Source: SAR116 cluster bacterium AG-390-L20
GTDB lineage: Bacteria; Pseudomonadota; Alphaproteobacteria; Puniceispirillales; Marisalimonadaceae
DNA length: 64,000 nucleotides
Direction of reading: 5' to 3'
NCBI GenBank assembly: GCA_003278095.1
Contig: QCHB01000001.1
Coordinates: forward strand, 256,001-320,000
Under the pieces are notes generated by a model that saw only the letters and a list, made by a program, of their open reading frames with translations, did no database searches and was not told the DNA's origin. Below, in pieces: positions 9,044 through 17,414 of this stretch. How positions within the stretch are numbered: the stretch's first letter is position 1; each line of letters opens with the position of its first letter. The position numbers and the translations under genes were made by a program.

Positions 9044-9340
9044 TTACTTATTAATCTGATTACTTTCGTCTTCTTTAAAAATATAATGTGAACCGATACA
9101 ACCTATTATAATTGCAATTAATAATTCTGGTTGGCCCTTTTCAAGCGAGTTTTTAATAATTAGCCAAAGTATAATAATCAAAATACTAAGTGGGAAAACA
9201 ATTAGAATTTTAACTTTCCAAAAAATATGTTGATAACATAATTTAACAAATTTTAAGATCCACTTTAAAAGACCTAAAATTAATACACCAAAAATAACGA
9301 ACATACAAAAAATAAATATTTTAAAAATTGTATATTCCAT
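9044..9340 (-). CDS. Hypothetical membrane protein, 98 aa
   Basis: Three hydrophobic segments (about 4-27, 44-63 and 73-88) and a charged C-terminus (KEDESNQINK). No family recognised. It is the last gene of a small minus-strand operon with the Cys-rich gene and the 30-aa membrane ORF, with 8 bp to the upstream stop. Its own stop abuts that of the convergent frameshifted microprotein. Confidence 0.6.
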   Translation of the reverse strand: MEYTIFKIFIFCMFVIFGVLILGLLKWILKFVKLCYQHIFWKVKILIVFPLSILIIILWLIIKNSLEKGQPELLIAIIIGCIGSHYIFKEDESNQINK

Positions 9341-9348
9341 AATTATAA

Positions 9349-9582
9349 TTAGTTTGCTTCATATAAAGGAAGTACTATTTTAGTTGAATTTAATCGACAC
9401 TTAATAAATGCTTTAATATTTTGAAATTGAGATTTAAAATTTTTTCCGTTAAGGTATTTATAATATCTAATGCAGTTACCGCAAAGATAGATCCAATCTT
9501 TGTCAGATAAATGTTTTTTGCAATTCCATATAATTTTATGAGGATCAAAACATTCTTTACAAAAACTATTTAACTTAAACAT
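9349..9582 (-). CDS. Cysteine-rich zinc-finger-like small protein
   Basis: The proposed protein is 77 aa, beginning MFKLNSFCKECFDPH. It has two Cys pairs, CKEC and CGNC, with a Cys/His between them (NCKKH), so a single treble-clef or zinc-ribbon site is likely. A longer frame starts at 9636, but it overlaps the 30-aa membrane ORF. ATG at 9582 lies just past the TGA of that ORF (9587-9589), the spacing expected for coupled translation, so I prefer it. The small protein at 21397-21618 has a similar Cys pattern. Confidence 0.55.
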   Translation of the reverse strand: MFKLNSFCKECFDPHKIIWNCKKHLSDKDWIYLCGNCIRYYKYLNGKNFKSQFQNIKAFIKCRLNSTKIVLPLYEAN

Positions 9583-9586
9583 ATAA

Positions 9587-9679
9587 TCAAATACTCCATT
9601 CATTAATCCAATATGATATAGTTGGGAAAAAAACAAAAAGCATAAATAATACTAATATAATTATTACCCATTTATTCAT
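9587..9679 (-). CDS. Single-helix membrane microprotein, 30 aa
   Basis: A very short frame, MNKWVIIILVLFMLFVFFP then a polar tail, reading as one membrane helix. Its stop lies 5 nt before the favoured start of the Cys-rich gene, which supports its being the first gene of that operon. Evidence is limited to composition and position. Confidence 0.4.
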   Translation of the reverse strand: MNKWVIIILVLFMLFVFFPTISYWINEWSI

Positions 9680-9884
9680 TTATATTCCATTATTTCAAAA
9701 ACTGTTAAAAGTAAAAACTAATGTGCCATGATTGGTAAAATATTCAAAATAATATAATACTGAAAATTTTATTTAATTTTTAATTAAAATAACTTTTTCC
9801 GATAGTTTTCAAAACATATCAATAATATTATTAGTTAATTAAAATATTTTAAAATTTATAAGGATTTATCAGTTAAAAAAGTAA

Positions 9885-10181
9885 CTAATCAGATGGATCA
9901 ATTATTACTTCACCGCTGTAAACAATTTCTTTTGGAGATAATGAATTTGGCATTTTAACATGTTTAGCTAAATATGTTCTTACAGTTTTTAAATGTTTTT
10001 GATCTTCGTATTTCCAAATACTTGTAACTTGACTTTTGTTGGTCTCATTTTGAAGAACAGTCAAATTAATTTTAATATCATTACTAAAACATTCTTTTTT
10101 AATTTTTTGACAAAATAAAAGAAACAAATCTGCATGTTCTTCATTTTGAAAAGTCCGGACATATACTCTCACAATAGACAT
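9885..10181 (-). CDS. Small conserved protein, paralog of the gene at 3829-4125
   Basis: A 98-aa protein, the same length as its paralog and alignable end to end. Shared blocks are VRTFQNE(Q/E)HA, a central T(A/S)IWKY(D/E) and PNSLSPKE(V/I)V(F/Y)SG. Strand order and size suggest an ABM-like ferredoxin fold, but no heme or substrate residues can be named. It sits just downstream of the methyltransferase gene on the same strand, about 60 bp away. Confidence 0.7.
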   Translation of the reverse strand: MSIVRVYVRTFQNEEHADLFLLFCQKIKKECFSNDIKINLTVLQNETNKSQVTSIWKYEDQKHLKTVRTYLAKHVKMPNSLSPKEIVYSGEVIIDPSD

Positions 10182-10242
10182 CTAATTTAATTCCTAAAAT
10201 TATAGTACTAATAATTATTTAGTTAATTATATACAGAAATTA

Positions 10243-11013
10243 CTAATTTATATAACCATAAGTCAATATTGGAAGATTTGTGTATGCAAACCGTCCTTCT
10301 TCCTCAGCCATACTTAACTGACTTTGCCATTCATCAACTTTGTCCGATGAAACACCTTGCTGTATAGCAAATTGAGCCATAACGTCAGCTGCATACCTTG
10401 CCGGTGAATTATTATCTCTATTCGTTATAAATAGAGGTAATGGTTTGTGTTTAATATGTTTAAACCCAAACTTTTTGAGTTTACCTGTGAGATCCATAGG
10501 TAGCATTTGATGAAAACAATGTTTTTTGAATGTATCTTGGATAATGTTATTTAAGTTTTCATCGGCACCATAAAATTTATAATAATCCCATAGAATAGAT
10601 ATATTTACAAAAATAGATTCTGGTTTAAGCACTCTAATAACTTCTTCAATTGATTCATCAACATTTTTAATATATTCAAAGGTTTGTACAGAAACCACAG
10701 CGTCACAACTATCGTCATTCAAATTTATTGAATTTGCTAATCCATGTAGAGTAAAAACATTATCATGTGAATTACATCTTTCTTTAGCTTGTTTCAGTTG
10801 GTCTTCGCTAGTATCTAATCCATATACTTTACCATTTGGACCGACGGCTTTTGCAAGTTCTTCTAGAAGATGTCCTCCTCCACAACCTATATCGAGAACC
10901 TGGTGACCTGATTGCAAGTTTAAAGTATTTAAAATTTCAAGCCTTCTAGAAGTTCCCGCAATACTAGAAGCCATTTTTCTTTGTATAAGGCCAATTTCAT
11001 TTTGAAATTCCAT
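10243..11013 (-). CDS. Class I SAM-dependent methyltransferase
   Basis: The 256-aa protein has motif I VLDIGCGGGHLLEEL (39-53), an acidic end of strand 2 (YGLDTSEDQL) and the strand-4 segment CDAVVSVQTFEYI followed by the helix EEVIRVLKPES. This is the UbiE/type 11 pattern for small-molecule methylation. A C-terminal extension of ~100 residues (ARYAADVMAQFAIQQGV and on) is not diagnostic for any substrate. Confidence 0.8.
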   Translation of the reverse strand: MEFQNEIGLIQRKMASSIAGTSRRLEILNTLNLQSGHQVLDIGCGGGHLLEELAKAVGPNGKVYGLDTSEDQLKQAKERCNSHDNVFTLHGLANSINLNDDSCDAVVSVQTFEYIKNVDESIEEVIRVLKPESIFVNISILWDYYKFYGADENLNNIIQDTFKKHCFHQMLPMDLTGKLKKFGFKHIKHKPLPLFITNRDNNSPARYAADVMAQFAIQQGVSSDKVDEWQSQLSMAEEEGRFAYTNLPILTYGYIN

Positions 11014-11404
11014 AACATTCCTATATTTAGTTTTAATATAAACATCATAATTAGTAAGATATAAAAAGGTAAATATTTCAAATAAATTTAAATATTTTTA
11101 ATTGATATCAACTATTATTAAATTAAGAGCTATAACTTTAACTTAGTAAATCCATAAGCAACAATTTTAAATATTCTGATTTACATTTATGATTCTTTAT
11201 ACCAATATTAAAGTATTAAAACGATATTTAAATGAATAATATCTTAATATTGTTAAAATTAGGACAATAAATTAAACTATGTTGCTATCTCACAGTAGAT
11301 GATTTAGAAAAAATTCATATAAAAGTTTAACATTTTAGACTGTATATTCTTTAATCTATATTAATAAGCAATAGTTTATACTGAAAATTAGGTAGAATAA
11401 AATA
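11014..11404. other. Intergenic stretch with no recognised gene
   Basis: Roughly 390 bp of AT-rich DNA between divergent genes. I found no frame above ~25 codons on either strand and no convincing RNA or inverted repeat. It should carry the promoters of both flanking genes. Confidence 0.5.
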
Positions 11405-11827
11405 ATGAAAAAAAATTTATGTATATTATTAACTTTATTGATGATTCCAACTATGAGCAATTCAACTACAAAAATAAATTTAGAAAATTATATCAACTCA
11501 CTATTGTGGGAAAAAAGGATAGTTCTTTTTATTTCAAAGGCAAAATATGTCCATTTTATTAATGAAACTGATGATTTTTTTAAAAATAATAGTTGTGAAA
11601 ATGAAGCTAGAAATTTGAAGTATATTAGAATAGTTGGTGATGAAATTAATAAATATGTTATGCCAGACAGATATATTAATAAATATGGTATGTGGTTAAT
11701 TGGCTATGATGGACAAGATAAATCACATTCAACAGATATCTCATTATTAAAAGAAATTTATAATATTATCGACAAAATGCCTCTAAGAAAAAGAGAAATG
11801 ACAGAACAAAACAAGAAATGTAATTAA
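11405..11827 (+). CDS. DUF4174 protein, exported
   Basis: The 140-aa protein has a signal peptide (1-20, MKKNLCILLTLLMIPTMSNS). It then shows the DUF4174 pattern: LLWEKRIVLFIS strand, YGMWLIGYDGQDK, and the closing ELK/YNIIDKMPLRKREM helix. The fold is thioredoxin-like without CXXC. It probably works in the periplasm; function unknown. Confidence 0.8.
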   Translation: MKKNLCILLTLLMIPTMSNSTTKINLENYINSLLWEKRIVLFISKAKYVHFINETDDFFKNNSCENEARNLKYIRIVGDEINKYVMPDRYINKYGMWLIGYDGQDKSHSTDISLLKEIYNIIDKMPLRKREMTEQNKKCN

Positions 11828-11880
11828 TAAGCAAGATTAATTGGATTTAATAATTTGAGTATTTTTTATGAATACTACTT

Positions 11881-12477
11881 TTAGTTAAAATTAAATAATT
11901 TAACTTTAAAAATCTTTCCATTTGAAAAATATCTTACACCCCAGCTTTGATAATAAGAAAGTTTTTCATTACATTTTTGCATTGATACATTTCTCATTAA
12001 ATGTAAGGGGGATCCACCACCACCTTTTCTTGAATTTTCTTTAGAAACTGTCAGGCATAAAGTCTTATTACTTTTCAAACGAATAGTGTTGTCTTCATTA
12101 AAGATAAACTCTTGAAAGTTTCTACATTTTATAAGATTTAAACTAATCGGGTTCTTGTATGAAGCAGTTTGTAAACATACACCAAAATTCGGAAAAAATA
12201 TTTGTTTTTGTTTAAGTTTTTTTGCATCTAAACCTTGGTCAACAGAAATTTTTCCTTGATAAGAGTAACAAGTGTGTACTTGGATCCCTCTTTTTACTTT
12301 AGCCTTAAATTTATGTCCTTTAATATCAATACAAAATCCTCTTTTATCGTCTAAATTATCTAGTAACTTAATCTCTACTAAACCAACATTTGAATTACTC
12401 CAAACTTTTGAAGAATTGATAAAAAGACAAAATAAAATTCCAAAAAATATTAATATTTTTTTGAAAACAGAAAACAT
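11881..12477 (-). CDS. Exported ricin-type beta-trefoil lectin-like protein
   Basis: The 198-aa protein has an N-terminal signal (about residues 8-27). The body shows beta-trefoil repeats with the pattern of ricin B domains: CIDIKG, then VHTCYSYQG, then CLQTASYKNPISLNLIKC, then LCLTVSKEN and MQKCN. The QxW of each repeat is only partly kept (FNEDNTIRLKSNKTLCL). This suggests a carbohydrate-binding secreted protein. It is convergent with the DUF4174 gene. Confidence 0.75.
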   Translation of the reverse strand: MFSVFKKILIFFGILFCLFINSSKVWSNSNVGLVEIKLLDNLDDKRGFCIDIKGHKFKAKVKRGIQVHTCYSYQGKISVDQGLDAKKLKQKQIFFPNFGVCLQTASYKNPISLNLIKCRNFQEFIFNEDNTIRLKSNKTLCLTVSKENSRKGGGGSPLHLMRNVSMQKCNEKLSYYQSWGVRYFSNGKIFKVKLFNFN

Positions 12478-12601
12478 TACTGCATCTTAAAAGTTAGCAT
12501 TAAGATTGGTAAACAATAATTAATATTCTTTAGACAACTCATAATTTTGTGTTTGTTTGGATTGTTAGTTTTAATATAATAATAAATATTATATATGCTC
12601 A

Positions 12602-12952
12602 TCATATAATTTTATATCCAAACTTTTTTGAAATAAAATCTACAATAAATATGAAAAAAATTGTCATAATAATACTTAAAATTACTGATATATAAAATCC
12701 AAACTTGTTTATTAAATATGGAAAAGTTAAAAACATAGGAAGTGTAGGCAGGACATACAAAAATGTAAACGACATATGGTTAGAAATTTTTTCTGTAGGT
12801 GTTTTTTCGTAATATAACCAAAATAGAATCATAATGGTCGTTATCGGAAGTGCAGCAACCAGACCCCCCATACGCTCATTCGTTTTAGCAATTTCACTAA
12901 TAATAACTATTAAAAATGCAGTGACTAAAATTTTGGAAATCAGGTATATCAT
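12602..12952 (-). CDS. DUF3147 membrane protein
   Basis: A 116-aa protein with four membrane helices. The segment SEIAKTNERMGGLVAALPITTIMILFWLYYE holds the conserved family features (AK near the start, ALPxT, WLYxE), followed by a second PxLxxFL block. Function of the family is unknown. Confidence 0.8.
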   Translation of the reverse strand: MIYLISKILVTAFLIVIISEIAKTNERMGGLVAALPITTIMILFWLYYEKTPTEKISNHMSFTFLYVLPTLPMFLTFPYLINKFGFYISVILSIIMTIFFIFIVDFISKKFGYKII

Positions 12953-13059
12953 TTTTTAAATAACTTTTAACTGAAAGGAATAATTCATTTAACTTTTTAT
13001 CATATTATCAATCTAATTATAATAAAAATTAATACTATTTTACTTATCACTAAAATTAT

Positions 13060-13692
13060 TTAATTATCAAGTGACTCGATAATTTGCGTTATTGGTTTTG
13101 TTTCTTTGAATGATTCTCTATATTTATGTATGTTCCAATATTTAAATAAATTTTTATACTTATTTCTCCATTTAAATTGTGGAAATCTTAGGTCAAGATA
13201 TTCCAAACAAGAAAATCCACTTACATCAGCAATATTAAAATGATTGCCAACAAAGTACATTTTTTCATCCAAGTGTTGTGAGAGATATTCAACTCCTTCA
13301 AAAATTTTTTTCTCTTGTCTTTTAATCCAAGTTTTGCTTCTTAAAGCTACTGTTCTTGAATTTTCAAGGAATATTAAAACGACGGCATCACATATTCCGT
13401 CTGCTACGGTTTCAATTAAACGTGCAGAAATATTTTCTTTTAAGTCTTTAGGATAGAAGAGAGGTTTTGATTTATAGTGATCTAGATATTGAGCAATGAC
13501 TTTACTATCAAACAAAGGTTCAAGATTGTCATTAATAAGTATTGGGATTTTTCTTAGAGGATTAACCCCGTCAGTAAGTGTCTTTGAATTCCATGGAACA
13601 TCAATAATTTCTTCAAAATTTATATTTTTTTCACGTAATATTACTCTTACTTTTCGTGCAAACGGACTAGGAGTAGCAATTATTATTTTCAT
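13060..13692 (-). CDS. Glutathione S-transferase family protein
   Basis: The 210-aa protein has an N-terminal thioredoxin-like domain beginning MKIIIATPSPFARKVRVIL. S9 and P10 sit at the usual GSH site, KIPIL carries the cis-proline, and DSKVIAQYL binds the gamma-glutamyl group. An all-helical C-terminal domain has the N-capping FNIADVSGFSCLEYLD motif. Length is normal. Substrate unknown. Confidence 0.85.
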   Translation of the reverse strand: MKIIIATPSPFARKVRVILREKNINFEEIIDVPWNSKTLTDGVNPLRKIPILINDNLEPLFDSKVIAQYLDHYKSKPLFYPKDLKENISARLIETVADGICDAVVLIFLENSRTVALRSKTWIKRQEKKIFEGVEYLSQHLDEKMYFVGNHFNIADVSGFSCLEYLDLRFPQFKWRNKYKNLFKYWNIHKYRESFKETKPITQIIESLDN

Positions 13693-13702
13693 AACTCAGT
13701 CT

Positions 13703-13740
13703 AGTCAAAATAAATATTAAAGGTAAAGATTATTTATATT
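13703..13740 (+). repeat. Partial copy of the dispersed intergenic repeat (left arm only)
   Basis: The bases TATTAAAGGTAAAG followed by a TTATATT-like run match the left end of the copy at 22017 (ATTAAAGGTAAAGAGTAATT). Only about 35 bp are alike and the right arm is absent. It marks the left limit of the region where the repeat is found. Confidence 0.35.
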
Positions 13741-13874
13741 ATTAAATTTAAACATTTGCAGAGATAATAATTTAAATTGTAAAAAGACTAAAATTATTTC
13801 AAACTTTTGAAGTGTAGCTTTTGATTTCAAGGTTTTTAAATAATAAAATTTATTTACTTCATAAAGGGAAGTTT

Positions 13875-14723
13875 TTATTTTTCTAATATGAATTTTGGAT
13901 CAAATTTCATTATAAAGTTTTTAAATAATTTAATTTTATTATTTGGAATTGGCAAATATAAACAATTTAAAGCAGCTTTATTAGCAATATCTGCAATGAT
14001 TTTATATTCAGCATCGTTTTCATACTTTTTACGATCTAAAATGCTTGTACTATTTATTAATCCGTCATTATTAACAAAAATTTGAAGAGAAACTGTAGGA
14101 TGATTTTTTAAATTATTTATAGATGGAAAGTTTAATTTAAAACATTTATTCATATGAACTTGTACAATATTTTTTAAATTTTTTAATTCAAAATTTGGTA
14201 CATCTTTTAATTCAATCAAAATATTTTTTATATTTTTTATCGATATATAGGTAGTTTCAGAACTTAGGCAATCATAAGTATGTTTTGGACTTGTTTGTTC
14301 ACCTGATTTTGTATTCTCAAAATTATAAAACCAGCCTTTACCAGAAGGATGAATTATTATTTGATAATTATTGTATTTTTCTCCTCCCCAATCCCAGTAA
14401 TGTTGAACACCTTTACGAGAATACATAGCAAGTTTTTTTTCTTTTGTATCATTTAACAAAGACATTCCAATTTTACTATTTTGGTCAATTTTTCGAAATT
14501 CGGGGAAATATCCAACTGTATAGGCAAGTTGTCTATATTTATTCAACCAATGGGATTTATAACATTTCCATTGAACAAATTTATATTCAATAACATCTTT
14601 TTTTATTTCATTTTGAGATACAACTACTTTTGTCTGTATCGCAGGAAAATCATTATTTTTTTGAGTTGTTAGACAACTACTTAATAAATTAAATAAAAAA
14701 AATATTAAAAAAAATTTATTCAT
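13875..14723 (-). CDS. Lipoprotein with TolA/TonB C-terminal-like domain
   Basis: A 282-aa protein with a lipobox LLSSC (Cys17), so outer-membrane anchored. The middle is unassigned. The last ~110 residues (CFKLNFPSIN, then VSLQIFVNNDGLIN, then A-x-KAALNCLYLPIPNNKIKLFKNFIMKFDPKF) resemble the TolA/TonB C-terminal fold: input Cys, DG turn, paired Cys before PLP, and FxPxF end. TolA itself has a membrane helix and long coil, neither seen here, so it is a TolA-C-like lipoprotein at most. Confidence 0.6.
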   Translation of the reverse strand: MNKFFLIFFLFNLLSSCLTTQKNNDFPAIQTKVVVSQNEIKKDVIEYKFVQWKCYKSHWLNKYRQLAYTVGYFPEFRKIDQNSKIGMSLLNDTKEKKLAMYSRKGVQHYWDWGGEKYNNYQIIIHPSGKGWFYNFENTKSGEQTSPKHTYDCLSSETTYISIKNIKNILIELKDVPNFELKNLKNIVQVHMNKCFKLNFPSINNLKNHPTVSLQIFVNNDGLINSTSILDRKKYENDAEYKIIADIANKAALNCLYLPIPNNKIKLFKNFIMKFDPKFILEK

Positions 14724-14840
14724 TTTTAAATCTTAACGAAAAATATATTAAAATAACAACAATGTTTAATAATTAAACATGTTAAATGCTTTTATTTAAT
14801 GTAAAAATATTCTAATATTAATCTAGGGTAAGGATACATC

Positions 14841-15191
14841 GTGCAAAAATCAATCTATGATAATTGGAATATTGTTATGAACCATAACAAAAATCCTCTA
14901 AAAAATATTCCAGACACCAATACAAGACATATGATCATGCAGGTTTTAGCATGGATGTGGTGTATTATTTTTTCAATGTATTTTACTAGTATGTAGATAT
15001 TTGGAATAACAACAATTGCACATATACTTTTATTAAGTGCAATTGCTATCACAGTAGCTACTTTTGAAACTGCTAAGAGAAAACCAAGGTATTTTGAAAA
15101 TTATTATACACCTAGTCGAAGCCGTGCAATATATGTTGATGGAAAAAGAATAGAGTTAGATCCTAATGATAGAGGTGGAGAGCATGAATAA
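14841..15191 (+). pseudogene. Small membrane protein gene interrupted by an in-frame TAG
   Basis: GTG at 14841 follows AAGGAT at good spacing. The frame runs through MQVLAWMWCIIFSMYF and then meets TAG at 14994-14996. It stays open afterwards in the same frame (IFGITTIAHILLLSAIAITV, then ATFETAKRKPRYFENYYTP and on) to TAA at 15189-15191. Two membrane helices flank the stop, and the tail is basic and hydrophilic. The reading frame is conserved on both sides, so this is a recent nonsense mutation, a sequence error or a readthrough site. Confidence 0.6.
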
Positions 15192-15281
15192 TATTTTCAA
15201 ATTGGAATATTTCTATCTTGATAATATCTAAGTTTGTTAATTAATATTGATAATTTTTAAAAAATATTATATAAATATACA

Positions 15282-15428
15282 ATGTGTATTGGTTCTTCAT
15301 CTAGTTTTTTATCAACTTTTCTTTTAGCGCTTTCATGCTTTATTGGTATTTGGAATTATACTAAAATTAAAAATTATATATCCAATATCATCTTTAAGTT
15401 TATTCCGAAAAAATCAAATATTCAATAA
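15282..15428 (+). CDS. Membrane microprotein, 48 aa, intact paralog of 8898-9043
   Basis: MCIGSSSSFLST leads into one membrane helix (FLLALSCFIGIWNY), then a basic tail that ends PKKSNIQ. It aligns without gaps to the repaired protein at 8898-9043. The two copies show conserved residues at the helix core and at the last five positions. Function unknown. Upstream lies the interrupted gene and downstream, 15 bp away, another membrane gene. Confidence 0.6.
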   Translation: MCIGSSSSFLSTFLLALSCFIGIWNYTKIKNYISNIIFKFIPKKSNIQ

Positions 15429-15443
15429 TCTTAAATTAATTAA

Positions 15444-15692
15444 ATGTTTAAAATTATTATTTTTTTAACTATTACTTTTACTGTTTGTTTTTTATTATTG
15501 AATTTAATAAAAATTAATAATAAACATGAATCTTTAAAATATATAATTCCAATTTCTCTAACATTAATAATTTTTGGAATAATATTTATTATATTACCGA
15601 GATTAGGAATAAATCCGTTTAATTTAATTCAAACTTTAATTTCTAAAATAATTCCTTTATTTACTATGCTTAGAGGAATCACCATCAATTAG
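15444..15692 (+). CDS. Hypothetical membrane protein, 82 aa
   Basis: Two hydrophobic helices (about 2-21 and 33-52), followed by an amphipathic stretch (RLGINPFNLIQTLISKIIPLF). No family can be named, although small membrane proteins of this layout are common in marine Alphaproteobacteria. Co-directional with the 48-aa microprotein. Confidence 0.55.
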   Translation: MFKIIIFLTITFTVCFLLLNLIKINNKHESLKYIIPISLTLIIFGIIFIILPRLGINPFNLIQTLISKIIPLFTMLRGITIN

Positions 15693-15707
15693 TGTAAATA
15701 GATTAAG

Positions 15708-15804
15708 TCTTGTCAGTTTTAAGAGGTGGGTGGTTTCTATGTGATATAATACTATGGTAGTTATTAAATTAGGATTTCATTTTAGTTATTAGGGAGTGGG
15801 TGTC
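15708..15804 (+). repeat. Dispersed intergenic repeat, copy E (diverged, part duplicated)
   Basis: The right arm (ATACTATGGTAG, AATTAGGATTTC, then AGGGAGTGGGTGTCCC) matches the copy at 24560. The tail motif is also found just before it (TTGTCAGTTTTAAGAGG), so part of the unit is tandem. On the minus strand this copy encodes the last residues (LGTPTP) and stop of the NTF2-like gene. Confidence 0.5.
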
Positions 15805-16184
15805 CCTAAATTATGCCTAAATTGGATGCCCCATTCACCTTTTGAATAGACAGCAATCCATATTACCTGAATAACTAGATCTGTAATGCCTGATTTATTT
15901 ATTCTTCTCATTAATAGTTTATAAACAACTGATGAATTAGAACGTGCCACTTCTTCAATTTTGTCCATCTCTGTATGCGACCAATTTTCTTCTGTTTCCT
16001 TAATTATATTCCAGGGCATTTTATAATTAATCTTATAATCTTCTTTATCTTTAATTGTTATCGAAACACCATTATAATTCTGATATGTAAATGGAAACTT
16101 TACAGTATTAAGATAACCCGTTTCATCTTGAGAATTGATCGCTTCATGATGTTTATAAACTATATTTTTCAAAGTATTATGCAT
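15789..16184 (-). CDS. NTF2-like (SnoaL-type) protein
   Basis: A 131-aa soluble protein. An N-terminal helix pair (LKNIVYKHHEAINSQDETGYLNTVKFPFTYQNY) and a sheet with IQVIWIAVYSKGEWGIQFRH fit the NTF2/SnoaL cone fold, where the closing strand usually has W-x-I-x-F-R. Ligand unknown. The final GTPTP residues come from the dispersed repeat. Confidence 0.6.
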   Translation of the reverse strand: MHNTLKNIVYKHHEAINSQDETGYLNTVKFPFTYQNYNGVSITIKDKEDYKINYKMPWNIIKETEENWSHTEMDKIEEVARSNSSVVYKLLMRRINKSGITDLVIQVIWIAVYSKGEWGIQFRHNLGTPTP

Positions 16185-16223
16185 AAAAACTTCTTTTAGA
16201 ATACTATCTTGATGTTTTAATTA

Positions 16224-16805
16224 CTAGGTTTTACTACTGACTTTTTTATCATTTTTATATATTCCAGAATGTTCTTCAAGGATATTTCCTGATACCGAAT
16301 AATATTCCCAAAGACCACTCTTTTCCCCATTCTTAAAACTGCCTTTATATTCTAGCTGTCCGTTGAAGTGGTATGCAATCCAGAGGCCTACTTTTTTACC
16401 ATTTATAAAATCACCTTTGTAACTAATTTCACCATTTTCATAAAAACGTATCCAAGGACCTTCTTCAAGGTCATTTTTGTATTTACCTTTTTCTATTAAC
16501 ATACCTTTATTATTGTAGGTAATCCATGCACCATCTTTTCTTCCTATATTATAATTTGAAACAGAAAACAACTGTCCATTTTCATAATAACGAACCCATG
16601 TTCCCTCTTTTTTTCCATTTTTAATTAGGCCTTTAATATCTCCATTAACTTTTCCATTGAAAGGGACATCAGAGAATTTCTTATAGTAGTTTCCATCTCT
16701 CCAAATTAAGTCTTCCATTGTTTCACTCCAAACAATAGAAGCAGATAAGCAAAGGAGAATTGTAAGTCCTAAAAATAAAAAGAACTTTTTATAAACCTCT
16801 ATCAT
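16224..16805 (-). CDS. Exported MORN-repeat protein (YwqK-like)
   Basis: The 193-aa protein has a signal peptide (about 1-27). Five MORN_2-type repeats follow (about residues 45-185), each with the pattern NG-x-x-x-G-x-W-x-x-Y-x-x-NG. Such proteins are often labelled YwqK antitoxin by homology, but an exported form is unlikely to be a cytoplasmic antitoxin. Its ATG overlaps the stop of the upstream lipoprotein gene by 4 bp (16802-16805), so the two are translated together. Confidence 0.75.
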   Translation of the reverse strand: MIEVYKKFFLFLGLTILLCLSASIVWSETMEDLIWRDGNYYKKFSDVPFNGKVNGDIKGLIKNGKKEGTWVRYYENGQLFSVSNYNIGRKDGAWITYNNKGMLIEKGKYKNDLEEGPWIRFYENGEISYKGDFINGKKVGLWIAYHFNGQLEYKGSFKNGEKSGLWEYYSVSGNILEEHSGIYKNDKKVSSKT

Positions 16806-17245
16806 TTTTTGAACCCTTTAAACTCACCAAATTTTTTTCCTAACATCGATCCATCATCAATATAAATTTTACCTCTTAATGAACCATCAGTATATTCTCG
16901 TAATTGAAGATTACCTTCTGCATATCTGTCACTCCACCTAAACCAATATCCTACTTGATTAGTACCTGTTAAAATAATATGACCTTTTTCAATTTCACTA
17001 TTTAATTTATAGTAGAATTTTCCTTGTGAATAATCATCAGTGAATGCGAAACTCAATCCAACATCTTGCTCATATCTATAAAAAATTCCTTGATATTTAA
17101 GGTCAAATTTCTTTTCCCAATTAATAATTGGAGGAGTTGTTAATTTGTAAGGTTTTATTTCAGATATTTGACTAACAACAACTGCATTATCTTTACTACA
17201 ATTTTGAAGAAAACATAATATCAATATAAATAATAATAATCTCAT
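16802..17245 (-). CDS. Hypothetical lipoprotein
   Basis: The 147-aa protein has a lipobox-type end of the signal peptide (FLQNC, Cys16), so it should be a lipoprotein. The rest is beta-rich (GIFYRYEQDVGLSFAF, then GYWFRWSDRYAEGNLQLREY) with no family I recognise. It shares an ATGA overlap with the MORN protein, implying a joint envelope function. Confidence 0.65.
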   Translation of the reverse strand: MRLLLFILILCFLQNCSKDNAVVVSQISEIKPYKLTTPPIINWEKKFDLKYQGIFYRYEQDVGLSFAFTDDYSQGKFYYKLNSEIEKGHIILTGTNQVGYWFRWSDRYAEGNLQLREYTDGSLRGKIYIDDGSMLGKKFGEFKGFKK

Positions 17246-17288
17246 ATAATTAACTTAATGATTCGTAAAAATTTTATCAAAATAAAAA

Positions 17289-17297
17289 GGGGGGGGG
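17289..17297. repeat. G9 homopolymer between divergent genes
   Basis: Nine consecutive G in otherwise AT-rich DNA, between the lipoprotein gene (start 17245) and the Nmad3 gene (start 17415). Tracts of this length are prone to slippage and can alter promoter spacing. Whether either promoter spans it is not known. Confidence 0.6.
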
Positions 17298-17414
17298 TAC
17301 ACTCTCCTTTATTTTTTTAGTAAGGAAGAAAATTAATTTGAATAGATATAATTCTATTAATATTAGAGTTGAAAATATATGTTTAGATTCAGATCATTAA
17401 AAAAGGAAAGATAA

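Noticed and set aside
14855-15052. Minus-strand 65-aa reading frame
   Set aside because: It is antisense to the interrupted plus-strand membrane gene, which has a ribosome site and better protein character.
16224-16805. YwqK antitoxin annotation of the MORN protein
   Set aside because: The protein has a signal peptide and is co-translated with a lipoprotein, so an envelope role is more likely than a cytoplasmic antitoxin.
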